A stretch of 64,000 nucleotides of DNA from Alkalilimnicola sp. S0819 (GTDB taxonomy: Bacteria > Pseudomonadota > Gammaproteobacteria > Nitrococcales > WHIW01), in assembly GCF_009295635.1 (NCBI RefSeq), contig NZ_WHIW01000004.1:62001-126000 (forward strand), given 5' to 3'. The notes beneath the pieces are model-generated. The model had not been told where the DNA came from. It made no database searches and saw only the letters and a list, made by a program, of their open reading frames with translations. The translations under genes were made by a program, and so were the position numbers. Shown in pieces: positions 24,354 to 32,458 of this stretch; position 1 is the first letter of the stretch; each line of letters starts with the position of its first letter.

Positions 24354-25658
24354 TTATGCCTGAGGCCCGGCGGCCTCGTCCGCCGGCGTCTCGGACTCGC
24401 CGTCGACGTCGAACTGGAACTCCAGCTGTTCCTCTTCGGCGCGCGGGTCCATGACCGTGCCGGCAATGGGCGTGGTGTCGGGCACAGCCAGGTAATCGGT
24501 CTGCTCCTCCAGCGAGACGTGCTCACCCACCTGGTTGCGATAGACCGCAACCAGGGTGAGGAACACCCCGGCGGCGGCAATCCCCCAGAACAGCCCCGCT
24601 GCCCCCACTTTGCTCATCAGCGCGGCGGCCGCGATGGGGCCGATGATCATGCCGATGCCGTGCACCATGAGCAGCGCCGCCCCCGCGCCCACCAGCTCTT
24701 CCCGGCTCATGAAATCGTTGGCCAGAGCCACGCTCAGCGGATAGATGGTGAACGCCAGCCCACCCCAGAGCGCGGCCAGCACGATGATCACCAGGGGCCC
24801 GGCATGGACCAGCAGCGCAATGGCCACACTGACCAGCACCACGGCGAGGGCCACGGCAATAATGGTTCTGAAACGATCGTAACGGTCCGAGGCGCGCCCT
24901 ATGGGGTACTGCAGCACCAGTCCGCCGAGGATGGTCGCCCCCATCAGGCTCGCCACCTGGTTGACACTGAACCCCACACCCTGGGCGAACACCGGCCCCA
25001 TGGCCATGAAGGAGCCATTGAACAGCCCCGAGGTCAGAGACCCGGCGGCCCCTAGCGGACTGATCGCGTACAGCGCCTTGAGGCTGATGGGCCGGGTCTC
25101 GTGCAACTCCGGCGAGCGGGCCCGGGTGAGCGCCACCGGCACCAGCGCCAGGGCAAACAGGAAAGCGGCCAGGCTGAACAGCTCGAAACCGCGGATGTCC
25201 CAGGCGCCGAGCAGGAACTGCCCACCGCCCAGCGCCGCGTTGGTGGTGATCGCATACACCGCCAGCAACTGTCCGCGCCGTTCTTTGGGGGTTCGGTCAT
25301 TGAGCCAGCTCTCGGTGACTATATACATTCCGGCGAGCGAGAAACCGAAGATCACGCGCATCAAACCCCAGGCCAGCGGATCGAGCACGATGGGATAAAC
25401 CAGGGTGGAGCCCGCCGCGATGGCCGCGAGCACGGCGAAGCTGCGGATATGCCCCACCTTCTGGATCACCCGTGGGAACCAGAAAGTCGCCAGCACGAAA
25501 CCCACCGAATAGCAGGCCATGACCACGCCGATCACTTCCGTGGGAAAGTCTTCGACACCCATGCGTACCGCCAGCAAGGTCCCCAGCAGGCCGCTGCCCA
25601 CCAGCAGTATGGCGACGGAGAGCAACAGCGCGATGAAGGGCGCCAGCAGCGGAAGCAT
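24354..25658 (-). CDS. MFS transporter (YcaD/UMF-like)
   Basis: This 434-residue protein has about 12 membrane segments. Conserved stretches are ACYSVGFVLATFWFPRVIQKVGHIRSF (loop 2-3 region, residues 48-74), MRVIFGFSLAGMYIVTESWL and QYPIGRASDRYDRF (loop 8-9). TESWLNDRTPKERRG is typical of the YcaD/YfkF-type MFS group. A hydrophilic acidic C-terminal tail (EEEQLEFQFDVDGE) follows. The substrate is unknown. The gene is divergent from ectABC and has a palindromic repeat just upstream of its start. Confidence 0.85.
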   Translation of the reverse strand: MLPLLAPFIALLLSVAILLVGSGLLGTLLAVRMGVEDFPTEVIGVVMACYSVGFVLATFWFPRVIQKVGHIRSFAVLAAIAAGSTLVYPIVLDPLAWGLMRVIFGFSLAGMYIVTESWLNDRTPKERRGQLLAVYAITTNAALGGGQFLLGAWDIRGFELFSLAAFLFALALVPVALTRARSPELHETRPISLKALYAISPLGAAGSLTSGLFNGSFMAMGPVFAQGVGFSVNQVASLMGATILGGLVLQYPIGRASDRYDRFRTIIAVALAVVLVSVAIALLVHAGPLVIIVLAALWGGLAFTIYPLSVALANDFMSREELVGAGAALLMVHGIGMIIGPIAAAALMSKVGAAGLFWGIAAAGVFLTLVAVYRNQVGEHVSLEEQTDYLAVPDTTPIAGTVMDPRAEEEQLEFQFDVDGESETPADEAAGPQA

Positions 25659-25690
25659 GGTGCTTTAAACGACCTCGAAGCCTTGGGGGT

Positions 25691-25757
25691 CACCGATCAA
25701 TTCCCTTGGGCCTCTGCGATAGCCAGGCGGCCAGAGGGCCAGGGGAATTGATCCGTG
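25691..25757. repeat. GATCAATTCCC palindromic repeat, copy 1
   Basis: Left arm CACCGATCAATTCCCTTGGG continuing to CCTCTG (25691-25716). Right arm CAGAGGGCCAGGGGAATTGA continuing to TCCGTG (25732-25757). The arms pair over 26 positions with few mismatches around a 15-base loop. A larger copy occurs at 56599-56706. Confidence 0.85.
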
Positions 25758-25809
25758 CCTCACTTGCGGTAGATGCGCCCCAGCTTAGCAGATCCGCCAC
25801 GGCGTAGAG

Positions 25810-25830
25810 CCTGGGGAATTGATCTGTGTC
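25810..25830. repeat. Half-copy of the GATCAATTCCC repeat
   Basis: CCTGGGGAATTGATCTGTGT corresponds to the right arm of copy 1 (AGGGGAATTGATCCGTG) without a partner arm. It lies 52 bp beyond copy 1, as if a second element had decayed. Confidence 0.65.
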
Positions 25831-26395
25831 GGACAGGGCCCCGCGAGCCTGGTGGCGACTCCTCTATTGGGACAGCGAGGAACCCCGTTTTCCTTGCTCG
25901 GCATTGCGGCGGCAATAGGCGCATCTGTCGGCTTCTGGATGAACCTGGCGCCGACAGATGGGGTGCCGTGCCCGGCGCGGTTCTGGGGCGGGTAAAGGCT
26001 TTCTCCGTGCCTCTTCTTTCCCGTCAAAGGGCGAAGAAGTATTTTAATGGATTAGGCGGAAATAGAAAGGAATCGCCTATTGCCGCATTGCTGCAATAAT
26101 ACAATTATAAACAAGCACCTACCTTGACGAAGGGAAAAGAACGTGTTTTACTTCGCCGCCTGTTTTGGCGAACGAACCGCAGCTATCTCTAGCAAAAGAA
26201 ACAGCCCCGAACGGCTCCCCAAGGCCGCTTGCGGGCAGCTCACGAAGTCCCGCACACACCCTGGCGCCCTGCCCGTGACCAGCACGCATGGCAAGGCCCC
26301 GGCGGCGCCCCTCTCTGCTTTGACGACAGCGAACCGGCTCTTCGCCACTCGCCCCCTGCCCGAAAAACCAGACACGATGACAAGGCTTGAAATCC

Positions 26396-26914
26396 ATGTC
26401 CGATGATGGGATCACCTTTCGTAACCCGACCGTTGAAGACGGCGGCGCCATCTGGCGCATCGTCAAGGAATCCGGCGTGCTGGACCTGAACTCCAGCTAT
26501 ATGTACCTGCTGCTGTGCAAGGACTTCGGCGACAGCTGCGTGATCGCCGAGCACGAAGGCCGCGCGGTGGGCTTCGTCACCGGCTACCGCCCACCTGGCC
26601 GCCCCGAGGCCGCCTTTCTGTGGCAGGTGGGTGTGGACAGCGCCATGCGTGGCCACGGGCTGGGCAAGCGGCTGCTGGGCGCCTTCCTGCGCAGCCCCGG
26701 CAATCGCGGCGCCACCCGGCTGGAGACCACCATCTCGCCGGACAACGACGCCTCCCGCGCCCTGTTCCGCGCCGTCGCGCGGGATCTGGGCGCCGAGGTC
26801 AAGGTGGAGCCCTGCTTCACCGCTGCGCATTTCCCCGAAGCGGGCCACGAGGACGAGGAACTGTTCCTCATCGGTCCCTTCGATGCAGAAACCCCGAACA
26901 AACTTCCCTACTGA
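26396..26914 (+). CDS. ectA: L-2,4-diaminobutyrate N-acetyltransferase EctA
   Basis: EctA acetylates diaminobutyrate with acetyl-CoA in the second step of ectoine synthesis. The 172-residue GNAT protein has FRNPTVEDGGAIWRIVKESG, LDLNSSYMYLLLCKDFGDSC and the acetyl-CoA loop VDSAMRGHGLGKRLL. ETTISPDNDASRALF and CFTAAHFPEAGHEDE are specific to EctA. The ATG at 26396 (MSDDGITF) has AAGG upstream and is preferred to a TTG nine bases earlier. It is first in ectABC. Confidence 0.96.
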   Translation: MSDDGITFRNPTVEDGGAIWRIVKESGVLDLNSSYMYLLLCKDFGDSCVIAEHEGRAVGFVTGYRPPGRPEAAFLWQVGVDSAMRGHGLGKRLLGAFLRSPGNRGATRLETTISPDNDASRALFRAVARDLGAEVKVEPCFTAAHFPEAGHEDEELFLIGPFDAETPNKLPY

Positions 26915-26928
26915 GAGAGGACTCGAAC

Positions 26929-28227
26929 ATGAGCCTGGACGTATTTGAACAACTGGAATCCGTGGTACGCGGCTATGTGCGCAATTTCCCGGCCGTGTTC
27001 GACCGCGCGCAGGGCGCCTGGCTTCACGACGTGGACGGCAAGGCCTATCTGGACTTCTTCTCCGGCGCCAGCGTGCTGAACTATGGCCACAACCCCCCCG
27101 AGCTGAAGAAGGCGCTGATCGACTACATCAGCCGCGACGGCATTACCCACAGTCTGGACATGGCCTCCAAGGCCAAGGCCGACTTCATGCAGACCTTCCA
27201 CGACCGGATCCTCAAGCCCCGGGGCCTGAACCACAAGATCCAGTTCCCCGGCCCCACCGGCACCAACTCGGTGGAAGCGGCGCTGAAGCTGGTGCGCAAG
27301 GTCACCGGCCGTGAAAAGGTCATCTCCTTCACCAATGCCTTCCACGGCATGACCCTGGGCGCGCTGTCGGTGACCGGCAACGCCTTCAAGCGCGCCGGCG
27401 CCGGCCTGCCGCTGACCCACTCCGACACCATGCCCTTCTATGGCTACTTCGGCGATGAAGTGGACACCATCGAGTACATCGACAAGATGCTGCAGGACCA
27501 GGGCTCGGGCGTGGACCTGCCGGCCGCGGTCATCGTCGAAACCGTGCAGGCCGAAGGCGGTGTCAACGTCGCCGACCTGAAATGGCTGAAGGACCTGGAA
27601 GCCCTGTGCCGCAGGTACGAGATGCTGTTCATCGTCGACGACATCCAGATGGGTTGCGGGCGCACCGGCAAGTTCTTCAGCTTCGAGGATGCCGGCCTGG
27701 ACCCGGACATCATCTGCCTGTCGAAATCCATCAGCGGCTACGGCCTGCCGCTGGCGCTGACCCTGATCAAGCCCGAGTACGACATCTGGGAGCCGGGCGA
27801 GCACAACGGCACCTTCCGCGGCCACAACCTGGCCTTCATCACCGCCGCCGAGAGCCTGAACCGCTTCTGGAGCGATGACAGCCTGAGCCGGGAAACCGAG
27901 CGCAAGGGCGAGCTGATGCGCCAGGGGCTGCTGCAGATCGCCGCGAAGCACCCGGATGCCAAGGGCACCGTGCGCGGCCGGGGCATGATGCAGGCCATCC
28001 ACTTCGAGAACATCGACATGGCGGGGACCGTCTCGAAGCATGCCTTCCAGCGCGGCCTGATCATCGAGACCTCCGGCCCCGACGGCGAGGTGCTGAAGCT
28101 GATGCCGCCGCTGGTCACCGATGACGCGGACATCCAGAAGGGTCTGGAGATCATCGACGCCGCCCTGGCCGAAGCCGTGCGCCTGGAAGGCCGCGACAGC
28201 CAGCCGGTTCGCGTGATCCGCGACTGA
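26929..28227 (+). CDS. ectB: Diaminobutyrate--2-oxoglutarate transaminase EctB
   Basis: This PLP-dependent class III aminotransferase makes diaminobutyrate from aspartate semialdehyde and glutamate. The 432 residues include [37 protein letters not shown] (cofactor phosphate site), [14 protein letters not shown] and [28 protein letters not shown] holds the Schiff-base Lys. The start at 26929 has GAGAGAGG upstream and lies 14 bp after ectA. Confidence 0.97.
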   Translation: MSLDVFEQLESVVRGYVRNFPAVFDRAQGAWLHDVDGKAYLDFFSGASVLNYGHNPPELKKALIDYISRDGITHSLDMASKAKADFMQTFHDRILKPRGLNHKIQFPGPTGTNSVEAALKLVRKVTGREKVISFTNAFHGMTLGALSVTGNAFKRAGAGLPLTHSDTMPFYGYFGDEVDTIEYIDKMLQDQGSGVDLPAAVIVETVQAEGGVNVADLKWLKDLEALCRRYEMLFIVDDIQMGCGRTGKFFSFEDAGLDPDIICLSKSISGYGLPLALTLIKPEYDIWEPGEHNGTFRGHNLAFITAAESLNRFWSDDSLSRETERKGELMRQGLLQIAAKHPDAKGTVRGRGMMQAIHFENIDMAGTVSKHAFQRGLIIETSGPDGEVLKLMPPLVTDDADIQKGLEIIDAALAEAVRLEGRDSQPVRVIRD

Positions 28228-28256
28228 ACCCTCCCCACGACACCCGAGGAGCGAAC

Positions 28257-28646
28257 ATGATCTACCGTACTCTGGAAGACGTGCTGGGCACCGACAACGA
28301 CGTGCACGGCCCGACCTGGAACAGCCGCCGGCTGCTGCTGCGCAAGGACGGCATGGGCTTCACCTTCGCCGACACCGTGATCAAGGCCGGCACCGAGACC
28401 TACATCTGGTACGCCAACCACCTGGAATCGGTGTACTGCATCGATGGCGTGGGCGAGATCGAGACCGTCGAGGATGGCAAGGTCTACCCGCTGCGGGCCG
28501 GCGTGATGTACGCGCTGGACAAGCACGACAAGCACTATCTGCGCGCCACCAGCGATCTGCGCATGATGTGCGTGTTCAACCCGCCGCTGACGGGGCGGGA
28601 AGTGCATGACGAGAATGGGGTCTATCCGCTGATCGAAGAGGACTGA
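28257..28646 (+). CDS. ectC: L-ectoine synthase EctC
   Basis: EctC is the 129-residue cupin enzyme that cyclises N-gamma-acetyl-diaminobutyrate to ectoine. Family residues are in [40 protein letters not shown] and [19 protein letters not shown]. The Tyr and His metal ligands fall in [13 protein letters not shown], and the tail [20 protein letters not shown] is typical. It ends the ectABC operon, before a strong terminator. No ectD or dedicated aspartokinase gene is present here, so this locus makes ectoine rather than 5-hydroxyectoine. Confidence 0.97.
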   Translation: MIYRTLEDVLGTDNDVHGPTWNSRRLLLRKDGMGFTFADTVIKAGTETYIWYANHLESVYCIDGVGEIETVEDGKVYPLRAGVMYALDKHDKHYLRATSDLRMMCVFNPPLTGREVHDENGVYPLIEED

Positions 28647-28672
28647 ACCCGGGCGCGTACCGCACCCTGATG

Positions 28673-28703
28673 AACGCCGGGTACACCACCCGGCGTTTTT
28701 TTT
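28673..28703 (+). terminator. Rho-independent terminator of ectABC
   Basis: AACGCCGGGT-ACACC-ACCCGGCGTT followed by eight further T residues; a 10-bp perfect stem 27 bp after the ectC stop. Confidence 0.93.
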
Positions 28704-28776
28704 GCTTCATCGCGCTTGGGCGGGAAAACGGAGGTACAGGGAAACGGCCTTTGACGAGCCTTATGGCGTAGGTGCC

Positions 28777-28967
28777 GGTCCCGGGGTGGGTACGGCCTGG
28801 GGCGGCCCACGATTTGGCCCGGCTACGCCGGGCTGCCCTGCGCTTCTCGCCGGAAAGGGGCGGGTTGCAAACTCGCTTCGCTCAAACAGGCAACCCGCTT
28901 TTTCCCTTTCCGGCTGCGATGCTCGGCTGCATCGACGTCCGCCCCAGGCCGTACCCACCCCGGAACC
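28777..28967. repeat. Four-stem cloverleaf-like intergenic repeat, copy 2
   Basis: Outer arms of 29 bases (28777-28805 and 28939-28967; GGTCCCGGGGTGGGTACGGC... and its complement) pair with one mismatch. Inside are stem 1, GCCCGGC/GCCGGGC (28817-28833); stem 2a, GCCGGAAAGGG/CCCTTTCCGGC (28849-28859, 28904-28914); stem 2b, CGGGTTGC/GCAACCCG (28861-28868, 28890-28897); and stem 3, CGATGC/GCATCG (28917-28934). The loop AAACTCGCTTCGCTCAAACA differs by one base from copy 1. Stems 1 and 2b differ in sequence from copy 1 but still pair. Confidence 0.85.
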
Positions 28968-29099
28968 CCATCTGTCGGCGCAAGCTCCACCCCAAAAGCC
29001 GGGAGAAATGCGCTCGCGCCGTCGCGATGTCACGAAGCGAAAGTGCGCTCTCTCTTTGTATCACTCTGGATCGAGAAGCAGCCACCCAGGTTCGAGGAG

Positions 29100-29179
29100 C
29101 CGTGTCCGGGTGGGCTTTGGGGGTTCGTTGGCGCAGCCGGGGCCAAGACTTGGAACCCCCAAAGCCCACCCGGGCACGG
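29100..29179. repeat. Giant hairpin with 27-base arms
   Basis: Left arm 29100-29126 (CCGTGTCCGGGTGGGCTTTG...) and right arm 29153-29179 (GAACCCCCAAAGCCCACCCG...) pair at 26 of 27 positions. The 26-base loop itself contains TTGGC/GCCAA. It is much longer than a terminator stem and has no T tract; a repeat of the REP/MITE kind is the best description. Confidence 0.8.
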
Positions 29180-29272
29180 CGGCGGCCACCGACGTTCAGG
29201 CGTGTGTCCCCATGCTTTCCGGACAGCAAGGAAAGAATTGGTGGTTTCCGCTTGATCCGCGATGAGCCACAA

Positions 29273-29302
29273 AAAAGCCCCGCTTCTCAGCGGGGCTTTT
29301 CT
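29273..29302. terminator. Rho-independent terminator of the KAS III-like gene
   Basis: AAAAGCCCCGCT-TCTC-AGCGGGGCTTTT has A and T tracts on both sides, so it works for the minus-strand gene ending at 29325 and could act in both directions. Confidence 0.88.
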
Positions 29303-29324
29303 TTCGAGCGTTCCGGCAACTGCC

Positions 29325-30323
29325 TCAGGGCATGCGGAAGGCCGTGGCGGCCTGGTTGTAGCCCACGCCGGAGCCAATCATCACCACCAGATCGCCGGAC
29401 TTGATCTTGCCCTGCTCGATGGCGTCATCCAGCGCCATGGGGATGCAGGCGGAACCCGTGTAGCCCCACTTGTCCATGACCATGTGGCACTTCTCGACCG
29501 GCACGCCGATGTTCTCGGCGGCCAGCTCGATGGTGGGCTTGCGCACCTGGGTGAAGATCACCTGGTCCACGTCGTCGGCGGTGAAGTTGTTCTCTGCGGC
29601 CAGGCGCTTGAACAGGCGCGGCCAGCCCTCGTCGTTGATTTCGGGCGGGTAGCGCTTGACCAGCTTGACCTTGGTGCGGCCTTCCTGCAGTGCTTCCTCG
29701 TTGGCGGGCTCGGCGGTGCCGCCGGCGTAGATGCCCCAGGCGTCGGCGAAGGCGCCGTCGGCCTGCAGGGCGGTGCCGATGAAGCCCGGCTTGTCGCCCG
29801 GCTCCAGGATGGCGGCCCCGGCGCCGTCGCCGTAGAAGAAGATGGTCGGGTCATCCGGGTCGCCCAGCTTGTGCATCATGTAGACGCTGACCACCAGCAC
29901 CTTCTTCAGTGCCGGGTTGGTGGCGATCAGGCCCGCGGCAGCAGCGAAGGCGGTGGGGAAGGAGGCGCAGGCGCAGCCCACGTCGAAGGTGCCGGCGTTC
30001 TTGGCGCCCAGCTTGTGCTGCAACACGGTGGAGGTGGCCGGGGTGATGTAGTCCGGCGAATCGGTGCCCAGCACGATCAGGTCGATGTCCTCGGGCTGGA
30101 GGTCGGCCTTGTCCAGCACCTTGCGCGCGGCCTGCAGGGCCAGATCGGAGCTGGCCCAGTCATCGGGCGCGTACCAGCGTTGCTCGATGCCGGTGCTCTT
30201 GGCGAATTTGCCGATCACCTCGGGCAGTCCGAGTTCGGTGAAGTGCTTGTTCAGTTCCTCGTTGCTGACCTTGCGCTCCGGCACGTAATGGCTGGTCGCA
30301 ACGAGATTGGCGATGCGTGTCAT
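29325..30323 (-). CDS. KAS III-like (FabH-type) thiolase-fold protein with altered active site
   Basis: The 332-residue protein has full KAS III layout: GIEQRWYAPDDWASSDLA, the nucleophile Cys in DVGCACASFPTAFAAA (about residue 120), FYGDGAGAAILE and GSGVGYNQAATAF. Aligned to E. coli FabH, the catalytic His of PHQAN is Thr (IFTQVRK), and the Asn of HGNTSAAS is Tyr (KWGYTGSAC). FabH needs both for decarboxylative condensation, so this protein probably does acyl transfer or a non-decarboxylating condensation; the product is unknown. The start at 30323 gives MTRIANLVATSHYVPER. It is probably a separate transcript downstream of the pyruvate dehydrogenase operon. Confidence 0.82.
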   Translation of the reverse strand: MTRIANLVATSHYVPERKVSNEELNKHFTELGLPEVIGKFAKSTGIEQRWYAPDDWASSDLALQAARKVLDKADLQPEDIDLIVLGTDSPDYITPATSTVLQHKLGAKNAGTFDVGCACASFPTAFAAAAGLIATNPALKKVLVVSVYMMHKLGDPDDPTIFFYGDGAGAAILEPGDKPGFIGTALQADGAFADAWGIYAGGTAEPANEEALQEGRTKVKLVKRYPPEINDEGWPRLFKRLAAENNFTADDVDQVIFTQVRKPTIELAAENIGVPVEKCHMVMDKWGYTGSACIPMALDDAIEQGKIKSGDLVVMIGSGVGYNQAATAFRMP

Positions 30324-30468
30324 TCCAGGTTTCCCCCGACTTGGGTCGTTGATATCAGCTGACTGCCCTGTCATGTCATGAAGCGGCAAGCTTACCGGGG
30401 GAGGGGGCGCAAAGGGAACCCTTGCGGGGCGCCAATGCTTGCTGTGGTGCAGCATTGTCCGGGGGGTT

Positions 30469-30619
30469 ACCGCAGAGGCGCAGAGGCGCAGAGGCGCAGA
30501 GGCGCAGAGTTGCGCAGAGTTGCGCAGAGTGGGGTCAGAGCCGTTCAAGGCGACGACCTCGGGCGGCGGGCACGCCACACGGTATCGTTCTTTCTGTGTG
30601 ATCTCTGCGTCTCTGCGGT
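30469..30619. repeat. GCAGAGGC tandem repeat within an inverted repeat
   Basis: From 30472 the octamer GCAGAGGC occurs four times exactly, then GCAGAGTT, then the ten-base unit GCGCAGAGTT/G about twice (to about 30531). The left end ACCGCAGAGGCGCAGAG (30469-30485) pairs with CTCTGCGTCTCTGCGGT (30603-30619) at 16 of 17 positions. The whole lies between lpd and the KAS III-like gene; no gene is seen in the 319 bp here. Confidence 0.8.
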
Positions 30620-30642
30620 GCATGCCCCCCACGCCCCGCTCT

Positions 30643-32445
30643 TCAGCGTTTCGGCAGATACAGATCCGTGAGCGTGCCGGCCGCGGCCTCGGCGGCCATG
30701 GCTACCGTTTCCGACAGGGTCGGGTGGGGGTGGATGCTCAGGGCGATGTCCTCGGCCTCGGCGCCCATCTCGATCGCCAGCACCACCTCGGAAATCAGGT
30801 CCCCGGCGTTGGGGCCGGTGATCGCGCCGCCCAGCAGGCGCCCGGTCTCCTGGCTGAACAGCAGCTTGGTCATGCCGCTGTCGGCGTTCAGCGAGAGCGC
30901 GCGGCCGTTGGCCGCCCAGGGGAACACGGCCTTGTCCACGGCGATGCCGCGGGCTTTCGCCTGCTCCTCGGTCAGCCCGGCCCAGGCCACTTCCGGGTCG
31001 GTGTAGGCCACCGAGGGGATGCAGCGGGGCTCGAAGGCGCTCTTGTGACCGGCGATGACCTCGGCGGCGACCTTGCCCTCGTGGGTGGCCTTGTGGGCCA
31101 GCATGGGCTGCCCGGCCAGATCCCCGATGACGTGGATGTGGGCCACATTGCTGCGCTGGAATTCATCCACCGGAATATGGCCGTGCTCGTCCAGCTTCAG
31201 GCCCGCCGCTTCCACGTTGAGCCTGTCGCTGTTGGGGCGGCGGCCCACGGCCACCAGCACCCGCTCGAAGCTGTCCTCGTCCGGGGCGTCCTTGCCTTCG
31301 AAGCGCACTTTCACCTGCTTCTTGCCGGGCTCCAGGGCCGTGACCCTGGTTCCCAGGTAAATGGCCTCGTAACGCGGCTCGATACGCTTGCGCAGCGGTT
31401 TGACCATGTCGGCGTCCACGCCGGGAATCAGCCGATCGGCGAGCTCCACCACGGTGACCCTGGCCCCCAGGGCCTGGTAGACCGTGGCCATTTCCAGGCC
31501 GATGATGCCGCCGCCGATCACCAGCAGACGCTTGGGCACGTCTTCGAGCTGCAAGGCGTCGGTGGAGTCCATGATCAGCGGGTGATCCAGGTCCATGCCC
31601 GGCGGGGCCACCGGGCGCGATCCCGCGGCGAGGATGCAGTGGCGGAAGCGGATTCGGCGGCTCTTCCGGCCTTTCGCCGTCACCTCGAAGGTGTGCGGGT
31701 CGGTGAAGCGAGCCTCGCCCTGCACCACCTCGACCTTGCGCTGCTTCGCCAGGCCCTTGAGCCCGGCGGTGAGCTTGCCGATGACCTGGTCGCGCCAGCC
31801 GCCGAGCTTTTTCAGATCCAGCTTCGGCTTGCCGAAGCTGACCCCGTGTTCGGCGAACTCGGCCGCCTCCTCGATGACTTTCGCCGCGTGCAGCAGCGCC
31901 TTGGAGGGAATGCAGCCCACGTTCAGGCACACGCCGCCGAGGCTGGCGTGCTTCTCGATGAGGATCACCTTGAGGCCCAGGTCGGCGGCGCGGAAGGCGG
32001 CGGTGTAGCCGCCGGGTCCGGCGCCCAGCACCACCACGTCGGCGTCCACCTCGTCGGGGGCGTCGCTGGGGGCCGGCGCCGGGGCGGGTTGGTCCCCGCC
32101 TTTCTCGGCGGTCTGCGCCGGAGCGTGCGCGTTGTCGGGCGCGGCTTTCTCGGCGGGCGCTTCGGCCTGCGCCGCCTTGCCCTCCTCCGCGTCGCCTTCG
32201 CTCTCTTCGGGCTGGAGCAGCGCGACCACGTCACCCTGGGCGACCTGGTCGCCCACCTTGATCCTTACCTCGGTGATGGTGCCCGCTCGCTCGGCGGGTA
32301 CTTCCATGGTGGCCTTGTCGCTCTCCAGGGTGAGCAGGGATTGCTCCTGCTCCACCCGGTCGCCGGCCGCGATGAGCACCTCGATGACATCCACGGCGTC
32401 GAAATCGCCAATGTCCGGGACTTTCAGTTCAATTGTGTCGGCCAT
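30643..32445 (-). CDS. lpdA: Dihydrolipoyl dehydrogenase (E3) with N-terminal lipoyl domain
   Basis: E3 reoxidises the lipoyl groups of pyruvate dehydrogenase with NAD. The 600 residues begin with a lipoyl domain (1-80; lipoylated Lys44 in ESDKATMEVP), then a Pro/Ala/Glu-rich linker (85-125). The flavoprotein follows: FAD motif VVVLGAGPGGYTAAFRAADL, redox disulfide GGVCLNVGCIPSKALL, NAD motif LLVIGGGIIGLEMATVY and C-terminal HPHPTLSET. Lipoyl-bearing E3 proteins of this kind occur in other proteobacteria. The lipoyl domain is nearly identical to that of the neighbouring E2. It is the third gene of aceE-aceF-lpd. Confidence 0.96.
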   Translation of the reverse strand: MADTIELKVPDIGDFDAVDVIEVLIAAGDRVEQEQSLLTLESDKATMEVPAERAGTITEVRIKVGDQVAQGDVVALLQPEESEGDAEEGKAAQAEAPAEKAAPDNAHAPAQTAEKGGDQPAPAPAPSDAPDEVDADVVVLGAGPGGYTAAFRAADLGLKVILIEKHASLGGVCLNVGCIPSKALLHAAKVIEEAAEFAEHGVSFGKPKLDLKKLGGWRDQVIGKLTAGLKGLAKQRKVEVVQGEARFTDPHTFEVTAKGRKSRRIRFRHCILAAGSRPVAPPGMDLDHPLIMDSTDALQLEDVPKRLLVIGGGIIGLEMATVYQALGARVTVVELADRLIPGVDADMVKPLRKRIEPRYEAIYLGTRVTALEPGKKQVKVRFEGKDAPDEDSFERVLVAVGRRPNSDRLNVEAAGLKLDEHGHIPVDEFQRSNVAHIHVIGDLAGQPMLAHKATHEGKVAAEVIAGHKSAFEPRCIPSVAYTDPEVAWAGLTEEQAKARGIAVDKAVFPWAANGRALSLNADSGMTKLLFSQETGRLLGGAITGPNAGDLISEVVLAIEMGAEAEDIALSIHPHPTLSETVAMAAEAAAGTLTDLYLPKR

Positions 32446-32458
32446 TACAGGGCCCCTC

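Larger units (their letters stand above)
25659..26395. other. Long divergent intergenic region between the MFS gene and ectABC
   Basis: In 737 bp there is no convincing gene. It contains a palindromic repeat (25691-25757) and a half-copy (25810-25830). An AT-rich island at about 26036-26115 has TTGCCG, TTGCTG, TACAAT and TTATAAAC-like elements, the best place for the ect promoter, although no pair has ideal spacing. The remaining 280 bp to ectA would be a long untranslated leader. Open frames here lack ribosome binding sites and known motifs. Confidence 0.55.
28704..29272. other. Gene-free region made of palindromic repeats
   Basis: These 569 bp between the ectABC terminator and the terminator of the KAS III-like gene contain copy 2 of the four-stem repeat (28777-28967) and a giant hairpin (29100-29179). 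A smaller hairpin lies at 29206-29225 (TGTCC/GGACA). No open frame here has a recognisable product. Confidence 0.6.

Noticed and set aside
26143-26406. 87-codon frame just upstream of ectA
   Set aside because: No ribosome binding site, no motif, irregular composition, and it overlaps the ectA start; more likely leader sequence.
30472-30531. Short tandem repeat considered as a CRISPR array
   Set aside because: Units are 8 to 10 bases with no spacers, and there are no cas genes in the window.
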